The position numbers and the translations under genes were made by a program. Positions 1 through 13,600 of a DNA stretch of 64,000 nucleotides are shown here, one piece after another. A model generated the notes under the pieces. The model was given only the letters and a program-made list of their open reading frames with translations, was not told the DNA's origin and ran no database searches. The DNA is from Hermetia illucens. Taxonomy: Eukaryota; Arthropoda; Insecta; Diptera; Stratiomyidae. The stretch spans positions 41,591,017 to 41,655,016 of the forward strand of contig NC_051849.1 of NCBI RefSeq assembly GCF_905115235.1, read 5' to 3'. Each line of letters starts with the position of its first letter. Positions within the stretch are counted from its first letter, which is position 1.

Positions 1-1224
1 GTATGTAACCTATCCAGTTATCCACTACTACCTCCCTTTCTGATAAAAAAATTTATGGATAGCTGACCTGTACGTCGACCTAACTCTTCTTTCGAAGTTG
101 TAGGAGGCCAGAATATCCCAATGACACGATGTAGATAAGTATTGACGAAGAGTTGGAACTTTCGAAAATCTGTGGTACACTAGTCCTCTATAGTAGTACA
201 GAAAGAACGTTAGCATAGAACCTTAACTCAACGTTGGCGTTGATTTCATTTCCAGATTATTAACAAAGCAGTGAGCGCGCATTTGACGCTGTTAATGCAT
301 CGAACGACATCGAATTCAGTGCCGCAGTCCGCAAAAGCAATGCTCCTTACATAATCGAATTAATCAAGGCCTTCAATGCTCTGCCCGTTTATACAGAAAT
401 CGCAATGATCAGTCAGACCAAGAACCTTGGTTTTCTTGATGGTTCTTTTCAGTCCGACTCCGTGCCTCGTTCTCCAAATCCAAAAATATTTTGAATTGCT
501 TGAATAAAGATGTCATTCCTTCACATCCTCCGGACAGAGCAGTATAGAGACCAGCGACAGGATTCTACCCTGGCACTTTGGGCTTCAAATTCTTCCGATG
601 CAGGATGAGATATTTTATGCCCAAAATATATCGCTCTGATAATAGATGTTAGTTTCTGCGGATTGCCCTTCCTGGACAGATCTTTCCATATACACCCTGT
701 TCACACTGCCACTAATTGAAAAAGGGTTATCCTCTTGCTCCACCCATTGGGAAAGAACTCAAATTTTCAGTATTTACGGGTGAATCGAAAAAGAGCTCTG
801 CAAAGACAACAGGAACCGGGAGAGACAGATTTGGCCCGCTTAAATGTATTGATGGGAGAGTTTTTCCCGCTTCTATTTGGAAGAGCAGGCGGTATATTAA
901 ATAGCAACTTCATCCACAAAAGGGGGGACTTCACCAGAGGTTATGCTGTTAAGAATCGTGATAAAATGGTCCCTTCACCACCTAAACTACTCGCCATCGC
1001 GGATGAGGAGTCCTTCAAAGGGCCATCGAAAGTTCTTTCGTGATACTACGGTATACGGTCCTGAAATCATCATTATTTTCAGCTACTTCTGCTTTCCCCA
1101 CCAACGTAATAGCAAGTTCCCATTTGCAACGGCGCATACTACACTGCACTTCCAAGTGCAAGTGCATCACGATCGTCACCACTTACAGGGACAATATGAT
1201 CCTTTAGTTCTTTTCGCTCGGTGA
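1..1224 (-). mobile_element. LINE family F3, degraded copy, cut by the window edge
   Basis: Read on the minus strand, 1224-716 gives the linker and N-terminal part of a reverse transcriptase, and about 540-1 gives the RT C-terminal part, including the stretch that in this family reads like 'CLRRI..WP..IPNEELW'. The sequence matches 37100-37440 (C-terminal part) and 19230-19760 and 43890-44240 (linker part) base for base over long stretches. The RT core is missing between the two parts and the frame is broken many times, so this is a dead copy. The 3' end lies outside the window. The clade is uncertain: the endonuclease type is APE-like and the RT resembles RTE-X/CR1-like insect elements. Confidence 0.6.
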
Positions 1225-2639
1225 TTCACTTTGAAGTCCCGCAATCGGTCAGATCTTGTGTCGGCCCGTTGAGACCGTGTCAACAATTTGGCGTACTTTA
1301 GATAAATAGGCATTTTCATCAGCCAATGCTTATTAATGTTCTCCGAGGAAAATCTCTATTCCTTTTTGGTCACCTTTTACTACAAGCAGGGAATACTTTG
1401 AATCAATTCTAAACCCTGCAACTGACAGAGGATCACTACTTCAGAGGGACACTGACTTTTCGTCTTAATGATAAATACAATTGGTCTGCGTGGAATTTAC
1501 CCACCTACTTGCTAAGCCATCTAAGTGTTACACAACCATTCAAACTATAATCACTCTTCTCTCAGACGGAGTTTGGACCCGTCTATGGCATTGATATGGA
1601 CTTCAAACTGTCTCTCTGTCAACTGAATTTCTAGTCCTCGACAAACTGATTAGACTGATCAGCTGGATCGATGTAGAAAATTTCCTCATAGAATTCAGAA
1701 TTACAGATCGTGAAAGTACAGATTGGAAATTTTTGCAATGAGCAGTTTTCACAGAAGATCTCCCCTTGATAGGATAGTGTCTCTGGTTTGTTCAGTACGA
1801 TTTTTATTTATGATATCTTTTATTCGACGACACCGTATTTTTTCGATATTGGTTCGTCACTAAGATGGCTCTAAATCCCATCTCGCAACGTCTTCTCTTT
1901 TTTCTTTGACTGGCATGTGCTCCTCTCCTCTTATCATTTTACGTGTCTGAATGAATTCTCAAGAGGAATGTCTAACAAATGAAGACTTTCAGTTAATTCC
2001 GGTAGCAGGGAAACGTTGTTAAGACATCTGCTACATAGGTCTCCATTATAAACCTCGAAATCGAATGGGTATGACCTCCGTATAGTGCCTGAAAATGAGT
2101 ACCATTTAGAGTGACTGATTATGTGGTCCGTGGTTTCGGAGCTCATCAACCAAACGTTGCACTTGCAGGAACCCTGCACTTTTGAAAAAGTTCCACTGAT
2201 ATGGGATTCACCGCTTTTGGGCCTGCCTGCCGTTTCGAACCATTCTTCTCTGATGGATCCAATATTAATTATTATGGCCGTAAGCTTGCTTTTCCAAGCA
2301 ATTCAATACTGAGTGCCTATTTCCGAAAAATGCTTTATTTTCGGTGCTCTCGTTGGAGTTGATACGAACTTCGTTGATCGTAAGGAGCGAAATGAGGTTC
2401 TTGGGCTTTCTGTTAGCTGCACTGCTCAATTCTCCTGCGCTAGTGAAGTGCTGCATGCTACTTGGCCAAATTGTAAGGACTTTTATTAAATTATAAGGAC
2501 CTTAATTATAATCATGTTTTCACCCTATGGGCGAAGTCCTTGAACGTTCCCATATGGGTCTGGGGTCCTTTTCGAATCTGTCCTTTTTTGCCAGACCATA
2601 TGAATGTTACTTAGTTTCCGCTGGCAGACTGCAGCGAAC
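1225..2639. other. Intergenic stretch, no gene seen
   Basis: No host exon is recognised. Around 1372-1400 is a short segment (TACAAGCAGGGAATACTTTG) that recurs near 45047-45075 and, inverted, near 15020-15050. Read on the minus strand, 2180-1934 has a Cys-rich stretch (CKCNVW...TTDHII) of the kind seen at the C-terminus of RNase H-bearing LINEs, but it is too short to assign. Confidence 0.4.
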
Positions 2640-2862
2640 TTGTCCCAGATTATCAACGGCGTAACAACTGGTGTCCAGTCTAGGCCTACCTTACTAAAGG
2701 ATTTCAAACATTCCGAGGTTGATATCCTGACCTACGTCATCGCTGCCTCTGAGGCGAAATCTTCATGTCTTCTTTATCTATTAGAGATTTTCCGTTTATA
2801 TCAAGAGGATGAGACAACCCGCCCACCATAGCCTATTGAGCCGCATTTTATCCGCAATAATC
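2640..2862 (-). mobile_element. LINE F1 (RTE-like), 3' end fragment
   Basis: This segment matches the 3' end of the F1 copy at 21849-22120, same strand. Both run from the tail side (ATCAACGGCG) through the region that on the minus strand encodes the conserved '[14 protein letters not shown]' stretch. The fragment stops exactly where the SINE at 2863 begins. A 5' fragment of F1 in the same orientation lies at 3890-4025, so the two may be the ends of one copy split by the SINE and the foldback element. Confidence 0.7.
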
Positions 2863-3155
2863 GTTACCGCGGCAATCCAAGTGGATTTGGAGCTTAAAGT
2901 GTGTTAGAACACTTCATTCAAGACTGTGATGGTACACTACAGTATTAGGTACACTGTAGGACGCAATGTGTTCATCATTGCGCTTGCCCGTGTTTATTAC
3001 CCTGATTTGACTCAGATACCCATTATCCACAACTGAGTCAGCTGGTATCCTACATCTACTCCCAATACAAATCCATCTGCTACTAGTAAGATTTAAACGG
3101 CGACCTTCCGCTGCGACAACTTAGCGCTCAATCCACTGATCTATCTGAACACCAG
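2863..3155 (-). repeat. tRNA-derived SINE, copy 1
   Basis: This is a degraded copy of the SINE best seen at 35234-35525. The tRNA-like head lies at the right end (minus strand, ending near 3150), the body carries the conserved 'cactTCATTCAAGACtgtga' block, and the AT-rich tail side lies at 2863. The promoter boxes are damaged. Confidence 0.75.
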
Positions 3156-3164
3156 TTTATAGCA

Positions 3165-3773
3165 CAGTATATCTAATAGGCAGTACCCACGCTCAATAGA
3201 TCGGACTTGCGAATTGATTCGAAAAGCTCATCCGTACACATCATAGACCCTCAACATCTGGCAGTATCTACATATGGTTTAGTGCCTATGATGTGTACCG
3301 ATAAACCTCCCCAATTCATTCGCTAGTCAGGTCCATTGAATGTGGGTACTACTTATTAGATATACTATGCTCTAGATGTACTCTCTCTCTAGGAGTCCAA
3401 AAATGGTTGGGAGGATTCTTTTCTCACTCACAGCTCGGTTTGCAATGATCCCTAGTCTCCAAAAAATCCATGAGGAATATCAAAATTATTGCTTTGTTCA
3501 GTTGGTACTTTCACCCTATGGTGAGACCAAGAAAAATATACACAGGAGGAGCAACTTCAGCAGCATAAGGGCACGGAATCTCATTGAGCATCTTTCGGGT
3601 AGCGATGAGGTAGGTAAGTGGTATTGGTGTGTCGATGTGTCAACGTCGCCTAGACGGGTTTCTTGTGTGTTTCTTCATCTGATTGCAGCTGGAAACAGAT
3701 GCATACAAGAAGCTTTTCAATATATTCGAAAGTCCGGTACATTTACTTTGGGTACTGCCTATTAGATATACTG
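3165..3773. mobile_element. Foldback / MITE-like element with perfect 25-base TIRs
   Basis: The left end 3165-3189 (begins CAGTATATCTAATAGG) is the exact reverse complement of 3749-3773 over 25 bases. A third, diverged copy of the right terminus lies inside at 3343-3366. Together with the left end it makes a longer imperfect palindrome of about 100-base arms (3162-3264 against 3268-3370), including a shared GTACACATCATAG block. An open frame at 3376-3765 (129 codons) matches nothing I know and may be chance. No clear target-site duplication is seen. The superfamily is not assigned. Confidence 0.65.
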
Positions 3774-3889
3774 TGATCTTGAGTGTACATTCGCCCATTA
3801 TATATTTTCACATTAACATTAACAGCTCTGTCTGGGGAGATCCACGATTACTTGTGAATCTCTTACAGCACAAATCAAATACTTTTCCA

Positions 3890-4025
3890 GCTGTGCAGTC
3901 TCCTCCGTAATCTCCTGCATAGATATTAGCCCTATATTACGTCAGTGTGTCGACCAGCGGCTTAGTAGCTCCTGCGCAGTACGGAGGACCCACGTTCCAT
4001 GAGAAAATGCGCAAATGGTTCACTA
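3890..4025 (-). mobile_element. LINE F1 (RTE-like), 5' fragment
   Basis: Its reverse complement matches the start of the endonuclease region of the F1 copies at 8280-8400 and 15905-15990, including the block GCGCATTTTCTCATGGAAC. Only about 135 bases are recognisable. Confidence 0.65.
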
Positions 4026-4312
4026 TATTTCTTTGTCGAGTTCGCTGTTGTGTACGGAATCTAAATCACTAATTCCCAAAAGCTGAATAACAAATTGGCA
4101 GTTTTCTCGATTTTAGGCGTCGAAACTCCCTACTGCTTATTACCAAAACTCGACCCATAAAAGTGAAATCATAAATAAATCAAAATGCTCACAAATAATG
4201 GCAGAAGAATTATTACAATTAACAACGAAAATTGAAAATTTACCCCTAAATATTCTTATATATCATTCAAATACATTCCTTACTAATTGCATTGTTTATG
4301 TGCTTGCATCTC

Positions 4313-4318
4313 TTTATT
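4313..4318 (-). terminator. Poly(A) signal AATAAA for the CEP78-like gene
   Basis: AATAAA on the minus strand, about 180 bases beyond the stop codon at 4499, in an AT-rich 3' flank (4030-4498) with no other feature. Position fits a normal 3' UTR. Confidence 0.5.
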
Positions 4319-4498
4319 GAGGGTTATTATAAAATTAAATCAAAATTTTCCTTTTAAAATGCAACAAAATCTATGCATGTAACGTAATTTTCCGACTTAT
4401 CCGCAAGTTTTAAGTACAATACTCTCGACTACTCTTCTCTACTGACGTGAAGATCGTTCAGACAATTTGCATCCCAGAAACAATGATTTTACTGACAT

Positions 4499-7400
4499 CT
4501 AAGGAAAAAGGATATTATATGACGAGGCGACTCCCAAAACAGAACGTGGTAATGAAGAACTCACATTTCTATCAGATGGAATTGAATTTTTTGTATCATG
4601 ACCTTTCTTCTTCACGAAAATTTGTAGAGCTTCCATACCGCAAAAATTCGAGGATTCGGACATTTCGAAGTTTGCTGGCTTACAATTGTGAGAATCAACT
4701 GCTTGGCTATCTCCTACGTCGCGTTCTATGTAAACTTTCTTATCCTGAAAGGAGAAGGTTAAAAGGTTGTTCACTCTATTTTCTGTAACCAACCTCAAAG
4801 CCTGAATTCTCTGATTTATATATTCCATGCTCCGACTTGGAATACTTCTGTATCGTGTGTTCTGCGTATTTATTTATGGTTTCGCTCTTCGCTTTCCTTA
4901 TCTTGTGCTTCTTTTGACTCTTGCTCTTTGCACGTTTCAGGGAAGAAAGTGCCTTACGGAATTCGTCTCGTCTGAAAATATAGCATCATATCGAAAGGAT
5001 CAACAGATAACAGAGATACTCACTGCCTCTTAATTTCATCTAAGGATTTTTTCTCAATTATCACATATCCTTCCGGAATTTGACTTTTCTCCTTTTCAAG
5101 CAGCAATTTTTTGTAGTTTTGAATTTGCTCATGCAAATGTTCATTAAGATTTTCGGTATTTTTCCGCCGGAATGTCTCCGTGGCGATTTGCTCCTCTAAA
5201 AGTTTCAATCTATCACGGATCTTAGATACGCTTGATTTTTGCTCAATCAACCCGCTCGGTTCTTCAATGCAGTCTGCCTCGCTGCAGAATTGTGTTTTTA
5301 TATTTTTTAGCATATGTTCACTTATACTGTTGTTCTTCAGATTAAATGCCGTCAAAGTTTCGTTACTCTCCAAACACTGCAGCACATGTGTGGCCCCAAT
5401 ATCCGTTAGGCCGCAATCTTCCATTTCAACCACTGAAATAAAATAGAGCGAGTCAAAATAAATTCACTCTCCCAACACAATCATAATTACCTTTAATCCA
5501 CGCATCTTCCTTCAGGACATCTGCTATAAGACTTATTCCCTCATCTTTGATGCAAGGATTGTGATTCAGAAAAATTTGTTTCAGGCCACGGATACTCTCA
5601 GGGTCGACGTCCCTGTACCTCAGTGATTTCATCCATCCTTCAGAAAAACGGCAAATTTTCTGGAACTAAAAGAAGAAAATGTTACATATTTAAAAACTGA
5701 ATTAAGAAGAGCCAAATTTAGTTATCTGCTTTTTCAGAAGGGGATTCCATTATACCTTTATCATATCAGCTATGGATGCCGCTCCCTTAATTGTAAGATC
5801 ACATTGCGAAAGATTTAAGCTTTCAATATTAGGCAAGTGCTTCATTGTACTGCAAATGGTCTCACAGCCTACATCTCCCAATGGTGATCGCGAAAAACTT
5901 ACACTTTGTAAGACTTCGTTACTTGATAGTGCCTAGAAAAAAGCATTCACAATTATAACATTATTCTAATCCTTGCCCCCTAATTAACACTAAATCAAAA
6001 CGACTGATTGGAAAAAAAATATTGAAAATTTTTATAGACGTTATGTAACGTTAGCCTTATAAACAAGAGTAGTAATAGTGCGATTTCTACCAAACTTGGT
6101 AAGATTATGCTCCGCTTTATAGCCTACATCACTTTCAATGCCCGCACTCCCTGTCTTTCCAACAAATGTCAAAACTTCGAAAAATACTAACCGAGACCTT
6201 TAATTTGATACCCCACATAATTATATTTGATGAAAAAAAATGTTACACCCCCCTTTTGCATGTATGGGTACCCCCCCCCCCCTTAAATTCAACGTAAAAG
6301 GATGTAACTCACTGCGTGTGGGAGCGTTCACAGTTCCCACCTTTCTACCAAATATGGTGTCATTCGCTATAACCGTCTCCGAGAAAAATGCGTGTGACGG
6401 ACAGACAGAGAGTAAACCGTTTTTAATAAGGTTTTGTGTTTACACACGGCACAGAACCTTTTGGAGAGTTCAAGTGCTTTACCTTTCTGAAAGCGGGATA
6501 CCCGACCTTACACTCACTGCTTATTCATTTGCAAGCTCTAGTCGTATAACTTTCGAGCATCAATTCTCTTCTGAGCAAGAAGCGTAAGAATTGGAAATCA
6601 CCGAATCTACTACAGCAGAATGAGGCTTAAGCCTAGATTCATTCTGGTAGCTCTATAAAAGTTGCGTTTGATGCTTCATAAGTCAAAACAGACCCAAAAC
6701 ACTTCAAGTTTATAGTAGTCAACACGACTTTCGAGGTATCTTAATGAATCACAGGTTTGGTTTAAAGCACAAACAAATAATATGGTAGCTGAAACAACCC
6801 CTTATACATAATGTTACATGCATAAGACGACTCGTAAAAGATAACAAACAATGAATTCCCTGGGACCTTCCTTAATATGTGTCTTTATATTTGCGGTATC
6901 CTGTAAGGGACTCGATAATATGTTAATTGGTATAATATTAAAAATGACCTTCTGCGTATCCCGTATACTCGTCAATAAAACCTCATGTGCTTCTATTATA
7001 AAAGAACTGCAAGCCGTCAAACGATTTCTTCAGTGCTTCCCGCACACAGGCGAGAATGTTGCGCGTGTTGCTTCCACCAAGTTCGCCATAGAGGAATTTT
7101 GGAGCATCATTTGCTCAGTGATTCCATTAAGATCCATTACCATAAATCCGAAATGAACCTATATATATGCCGTTACATGTCCGCAGTAATTTGCAGCCAT
7201 GTGTTCATAACCATGTGGGAGCCCTTACATCGAATTTTGGGCAAGTAACTCCCGTCGAGGTCGAACGTATACACGACTTTACTGTCTCCATAAAATTCCA
7301 AAGAATGTGCTGGGAGTTGAATCTCCTGGGTATAGTGTCTTTGTCCTCGCAACCTTTTCATCGCCGTCCTGTAACCCCCACCCCAAAGATGTATGCCAGG

Positions 7401-10400
7401 ATCGCTGCTTAGCTGTTTGAAATATATGCAATAAGTTGGTCTTGCAATTGCCTGTATACTTACTTTCGATCATTCGGGTTTCCCTCTGAATCTCGATCTC
7501 CTTTCCAAAAAGCATTCAGCTGGATGTGTTGCATTTTATTGTTCTACTAGTAGTTGGCCTTCTGGGAATAATAACAAGTCTGGGAGATTCTTTTCCGTAA
7601 CCATACTACTCAGTGTGTCCGGATGGCTTTGAGATAAGAACGTTAGGCTGTTGTAGGGAGGCGGCGATTTAAATCTCACTGGTGGCAGTAGTATATGTAT
7701 CACAACTGAATGTCGAATTCCAGTCAACTTACCGGTTGAATGTGTACCTAAGTCAAATCACTGTAATAATCACGAAAGAATGCGATACTGACCAAATTGC
7801 CTCCTACAAGGATAAAGTACTCCTGTGTAGTGTACCATTACGGTCTTGACTAAAGTGCTCTAACACTCTTCAAGGCCCAGGTCCAGTTGGATTTCCATGT
7901 TAGCGTTTATTATTATTATGGCGGTCAAAAGGTAATATAGGTCCCAGGGCGAAAAGTGGATTGATACCCACGATGGAACATAAAACCTGGGAAACTCCTG
8001 CTGAACCAACACCAACAGCTCTACTACCAAACTTTATCTCCACCTCCAAGTGATCGCTGGGAGTTCTTTCTTCCTGAAAAACTGCAGACAGAGAAGGATG
8101 AATGCGAGTCTCCCGCGTCTAAAAATGGGACAAATTGTACCAACTGTTTCTCCAGGTTTGGGGTTGGGTGGGGCTGACAACCCTACATGGAAGACAACTT
8201 GTTATGAAGCTACAACAAGAGCCTCGGGCCGGACTGATAATACAATGATCAACCCGGCAACGAAAACGGAATAGCGATTTGCCCATTTTCTCATGGAACG
8301 TGCGCTTCCTGTGCAGAGATAGAGCTGCCAAGCAGCTCGCCGATACCCTGTCCCAATAGAGGGCTGATGTAACAGGGTTGCAGAAGATGCATTGGATAGG
8401 CACCGGTCTCCTGGAGAAGAATAATTACACCACATATTATAGCGGCCATCCAGTAAACCATGTGCTCGGAGTAGGTTTCTTAGTCAGCCAAAAAATTAAA
8501 CTTGCTGTTATCGGCTTTGAAAATATAAACGAAAATGTGCACTCTGCTGCTTTTGCGAAGCAAATTAAGAAATATAAGCCTCATAAACCTTCACGCCCCT
8601 ACAGAGGAGACTGCAGAGTCGGAGAAGGATACCTTCTACGAGGTAGTTGAGCGGACCCTTGAAGCCTGTCCCAAGTATGATATCACAATCATACTTGGAG
8701 ATTTTAACAAACAATTAGGGACGGAGCCCGTATTCAGGCGATACCTCGACTCCCACAGCTTATATAGGGATACCAATGATAACGGACTGCGGATTATTCA
8801 GTTAGCAGTAACGCACGAAATGGTTGTTGAAAGTACCTGGTTTGCGCGGAAAGCGGTCCACAAACATACGAGTGCCTCTCCAGACGGGACCACTTTCAAC
8901 GGAATTGACCACGTGTTGATTGAACGCCGCCACCTCTCAGCCTTGATAAATGTCAGAATATATAGGGGGGCCAATATAGACTCAGACCACTATCTCGTTA
9001 GCATAGTGCTCAGAGCTCGAATTACAGCACCACCTACAATCTCCTCTGACAATCAGAGTGAATACTGAAGCCATTCAACACAGCCCTCCGCAGCACCTAT
9101 AAGAGGGGAATGGATGCCGCAATAACCGCAGTCAACAGAGATCCTGGTGATGAAGCATCCACAAATGATCTTCACAATCACGTGAAGAACGTTATCATTG
9201 ATACGGCTACAAAGATACTTGGCCCCAGACGCAACAAAAGCCGGAACGGCTAGTTTGACGATGAATGTAAGCTAACGTAACGGAGCGGAAGAATGCCATA
9301 CATGCATACCGAGTAATATTGAATTCTCAAAGAACGCGGACACACGCAGATACTTATCACGAACTCCGTCGAGCGGAAAACCGACTTCACCGATGGAAAA
9401 AGGAAGCCTGGGAGAACTAAATAGTCTGTGAACTAGAAAAATACAGGGAGCAGCCGCACCAGGCGTGGAAGTTTTACCAACAAGTCAGCAGGATGAAGCC
9501 TTATACACCTCAATGCTCATCCTGCCGGGATAAAGAGGGAAATCTGATTTCCGACAGAATGGGCATATAGGAGCGATGGGTTATGTATTATGATGAAATG
9601 CTCAACAACCCAAATATTGGCGAGTTGAAGATCCCACCAGCTAAAGACGACGGACAAATGCTGCCATCACCAAACATAAACAAGTCGGAATACCGGAAGC
9701 TCGCGCTTCGGGTATAAAGGTTTTGTGTTCATCTTATGTGAGAAACATTTTTCTGTCCGTATATAGCTACAAATCCAACATAATCCTTCATATTTTTCCA
9801 AACTACGAGACATACGTACATATTACAGCCATAGATATTACGCTCACCCTAAACAAACAAACTGCATATTTCCGAATACTGTACACATATATGCACATAT
9901 AAATAACTAAAAAACTAAAACAAAATAATTCTCTGCGACCCAATTCATAAGAACTCATTTCGTTATGGTATTGACGAATTGATATGTGATGATGACGTCA
10001 TGCAGGTTGTAGAGTGCACGAAATTCACAAAAAATTGTAAAGTTTCACCCCCTATAACTTTGTTAATAATAATTGGATTTTCTTCAAACTTTACTAAACT
10101 GTGCATTATGTTCTTCATTACACGCATGCCAAATTTTGTACTCCTGGGATGAACATAAGGGGGGGTGCCGGGTAAATTTCTAAAATGTGGAAATATACTA
10201 TTATTAACTTTATTTGTGCAGATATCGGAACCGGATATATTTTGAGGCACCATTGTGATTTTTTTCAGATTTTTCGGTTGAATAGGTTCTGAGAACGAGA
10301 CCTGTTACACTTTTTGTGGATCATATTTAGAACCCTTACTCCCCTACGTTTCATCTAATATCAAATATTGAACCAGATTCGAAAAGTACTAATTGAGACC

Positions 10401-10593
10401 TTTCATTTGATACCCTACATGGCTAAATTCTGTGAAAAAAAAATTTGCACCCCCCATTCACATGTATGGGGAGCCCCCCCTTAAACTTAACACAAGATGG
10501 CGCCACTTACTACATGTAAAGGGATCACCAGATTACATACTCTCACTAATTTTCGTGACAATTGGTCCAGTCGTTTCCGAATAAATCGGGTGT

Positions 10594-10628
<35 letters not shown>

Positions 10629-13600
10629 GGACAGACGGACAGACAGACACCGTCTCGATTCTAATAAGGTTTTGTTTCACACAAAACCTTAAAAAAAGAG
10701 TCCGCGCAATTCATCGGTTCAAAAACCATAAGTCGCCCGGAGGCGATGGAATTACAGACGAATTGGTTAAATATGGAGGCGACCAATTACATCAAGCGGT
10801 TCATCAATTTGTACTCAAGCTGTGGGACAGCGAATCAATGCCTGACGACTAGCAAAGAGGCATTATCTGTCTCATACATAAAAAGGGGAATATCACGCAG
10901 TGCAGCAATTATAGAGGTATCACATCATTGGCCCCCTACCAAAGAGGCTTCACTCCAGGCAAATCAGCAACAGATCAGATTTTCTCTGTGCGGCAAGCGA
11001 TGGAAAAACCGAATATGGACAACAGTTGCACCATCTTTTCATCGACTTTAAAGCCGCCTATGATAGTATAGCCAGGGTAAAACTATACACGGCGATGAGA
11101 GAATTTGGTATCCCAACGAAATTTATAAGACTGACTTGGCTGCCCCTGACCAATGTGCGAGGCCAGATAAAAGCAGCAGGATCACTCTCAAGACCATTCG
11201 ACATCAACAACGGTCTACAACAAGGAGATGTTCTATCATGCGTTCTCTTTAACTTGGCCCTGGAGAAAATGATCCGTGATGCTGAGGTAAATGCGAAGGG
11301 TACGATCCTGTTTAAGTCCACACAACTACTGGCCTACGCTGACAATATTGACATCGTGGGAAGAACGAGAAGAACGAGACGTACAAACTACCTTCGTCCA
11401 GATCGAGCAAGCGACGCGCAATCTTGGACTGCACATCAATGAAGGCAAGACAAAGTATGTGGTGGCAACGTCAGCACCAAAAACCAATCAACCAACAAGA
11501 TCAAAACGCACTGGTCAAGCGGAAAGAATAAAAATAGGAGGCTACAACTTTGAGACCGTTGATAATTTCTCCTACTTTGGGTCGAAGATCACAACCGATA
11601 ACAGCTACGATGAGGAAATCCGCGCACGTTTGTTGTCAGCCAACAGAGCCTATTTCAACTTACAAAAACTGTTCCGCTCGAAACGTCTCACCATAGGGTC
11701 AAAGCTCTTACTGTACAAGACTATGATCTTGCTAGTCCTCATGTATTCCTCAGAGACTCGGGTTCTTAGCAAAAAGAATTGCGAACTCTTGGGCGCGTTC
11801 GAGAGAAGAATCCTCCGAAGAATTTTTGGCCCTCTACATGAGGATGGACGATTCCGTAGCCTACATAACGACGAAATCTATGAGCGATACCACGGCCGTT
11901 AGGTTGTGGATAAATTCCGGCTCAATAGGTTACGATGTGCGGTTCACTTAATCCGTATGGATGAGGATGATCCAGCCCGGAAAGTCTATAAGGGCAATAT
12001 CTATGGTAGAAAAAGAAGACGAGGCAGACCCTGCCTGAGATGGAGCGATGGCGTAGGTCAGGACCCCAGGGTGCTAATTGGTGGACCTCGGCGCAAAGCT
12101 TCGAGATTCGACTTTTGCGCATCATGTCCTTGGCTGTCGAGGCTTGAACTTCGCAAATTAAGTGGTATTTCCAATTTAGCTTATTCGCTTTAAATGATAC
12201 ATCATATTTATTACTACAAAATTATCCCTCCTCCGATATTTTTGTCGATTACGCTTTTCACAGAAATGGTAGAAAATGTTTGTGAAAGACGAGAACTTGC
12301 AAGAATATCTTCTCTAGATAAAAAAAATTGTTTTATTTATTCAGGAGTGTGGGGACGCGTTTCTTCGCCTTTGCTTTCCTGGCTGGTAGCTTTAAAATTT
12401 CAATCAAACATAACCTTATCCTTGTGTGGGATGATTTTCTGAATTAACTTTCAAAATACGCCATTTTTTCTAATCATTGGAGAGAGAGGAGTGATTCCAT
12501 TTCAAGACATCTTTTGACTTCGAATAGTAAATACCTTAAATTGTCACAAAACCAAGAACGGAAGGGGGAGACGGAAACTGCCATGTTTTTGGCTTGGTTG
12601 GGACTAGTTCATTTGCCCCAATAGTGGATAGTATTGTCTGAAATTATCCATGAAATGATTCTGAAATTTCTAAGTGCGGTATTTCTAGCGATAAAATTAT
12701 TTTAAATAAACAAGATTACAAGACTTGCAGGACTCACGAACGAAGTAAGTGGCTTCCGAAATATCGGTATTTGCAATTATAATAAATAGTAGTGGCGAAA
12801 AGCGAAAATAAGTCATAATTATTTCAAATTATGAAATTTGTTTCTATGGACATGTTGCCTACTTTTACCTTGTATTTATTATTAAAAATTAAAACAATTC
12901 AATTGATGAGCGCGACACTTTTAGTCGTTTCCAATTGCCTGGAAGACTAAACTACAGTTAATTGAAAACTCAGAATATAGTAAGCTTCTTCAATATTCCC
13001 TCATTCCCTCATTCAGAAATATTAAAAAAAAAAAAATGCTGGCTCGATAATCAGTCACCTGTTTTCTTAAGTCTAAAATGTCCTCTACTTTCCACACAAA
13101 ACAACATCGAGAATCACGCACCGAAAATTACCGGTACGTAAAGAGTTACATAGAAAATTAACATGAAAATTGCAAATACCTACTCACCTTCGAAATATTT
13201 ACAACATATCTTTCGACTAATGGCAAACCTTCAAAGGATACCGAAGTCAAATTTTTGTTGTTCTTAATACAATTGGAAATCGCTTCCACCAACCCGCTGA
13301 AGATAAACTTCGTGAAGACAACAGGTTTATTTTTATACATACGCGCCTTCCTCTCCGTATCCACTCCTTCCAGTACTGAAACGAGATCAGAAAGTAACCC
13401 CGCAAATGTCAAGACACTCCCACAATCAAAGCTTCTTCCTTTGAAACCATATTTACCCATATTACATGTTCTTCTCAATCGTATAGCCATGCTATGTAGT
13501 GCCACATCATTATAAAGGGCATCAATTATCAGTAGCCAATCTTCGATTTTGAGCTTGTCGCCAAAAAATTCCAAGATTGTCGTATTATTGTTTTTCGCCT

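Noticed and set aside
4777-4793. Read-through of CEP78 exon 5 to a nearby stop codon
   Set aside because: A 49-base intron with a good pyrimidine tract and CAG acceptor joins in frame to a further 82 codons, matching the intron size used elsewhere.
6271-6281. C-run as a regulatory or structural element
   Set aside because: It belongs to the hairpin-ended repeat, where copy B has a similar run at the matching place.
10597-10650. (GACA)n run as a stand-alone microsatellite
   Set aside because: It is a fixed part of the hairpin-ended repeat and is seen, shortened, in the other copies.
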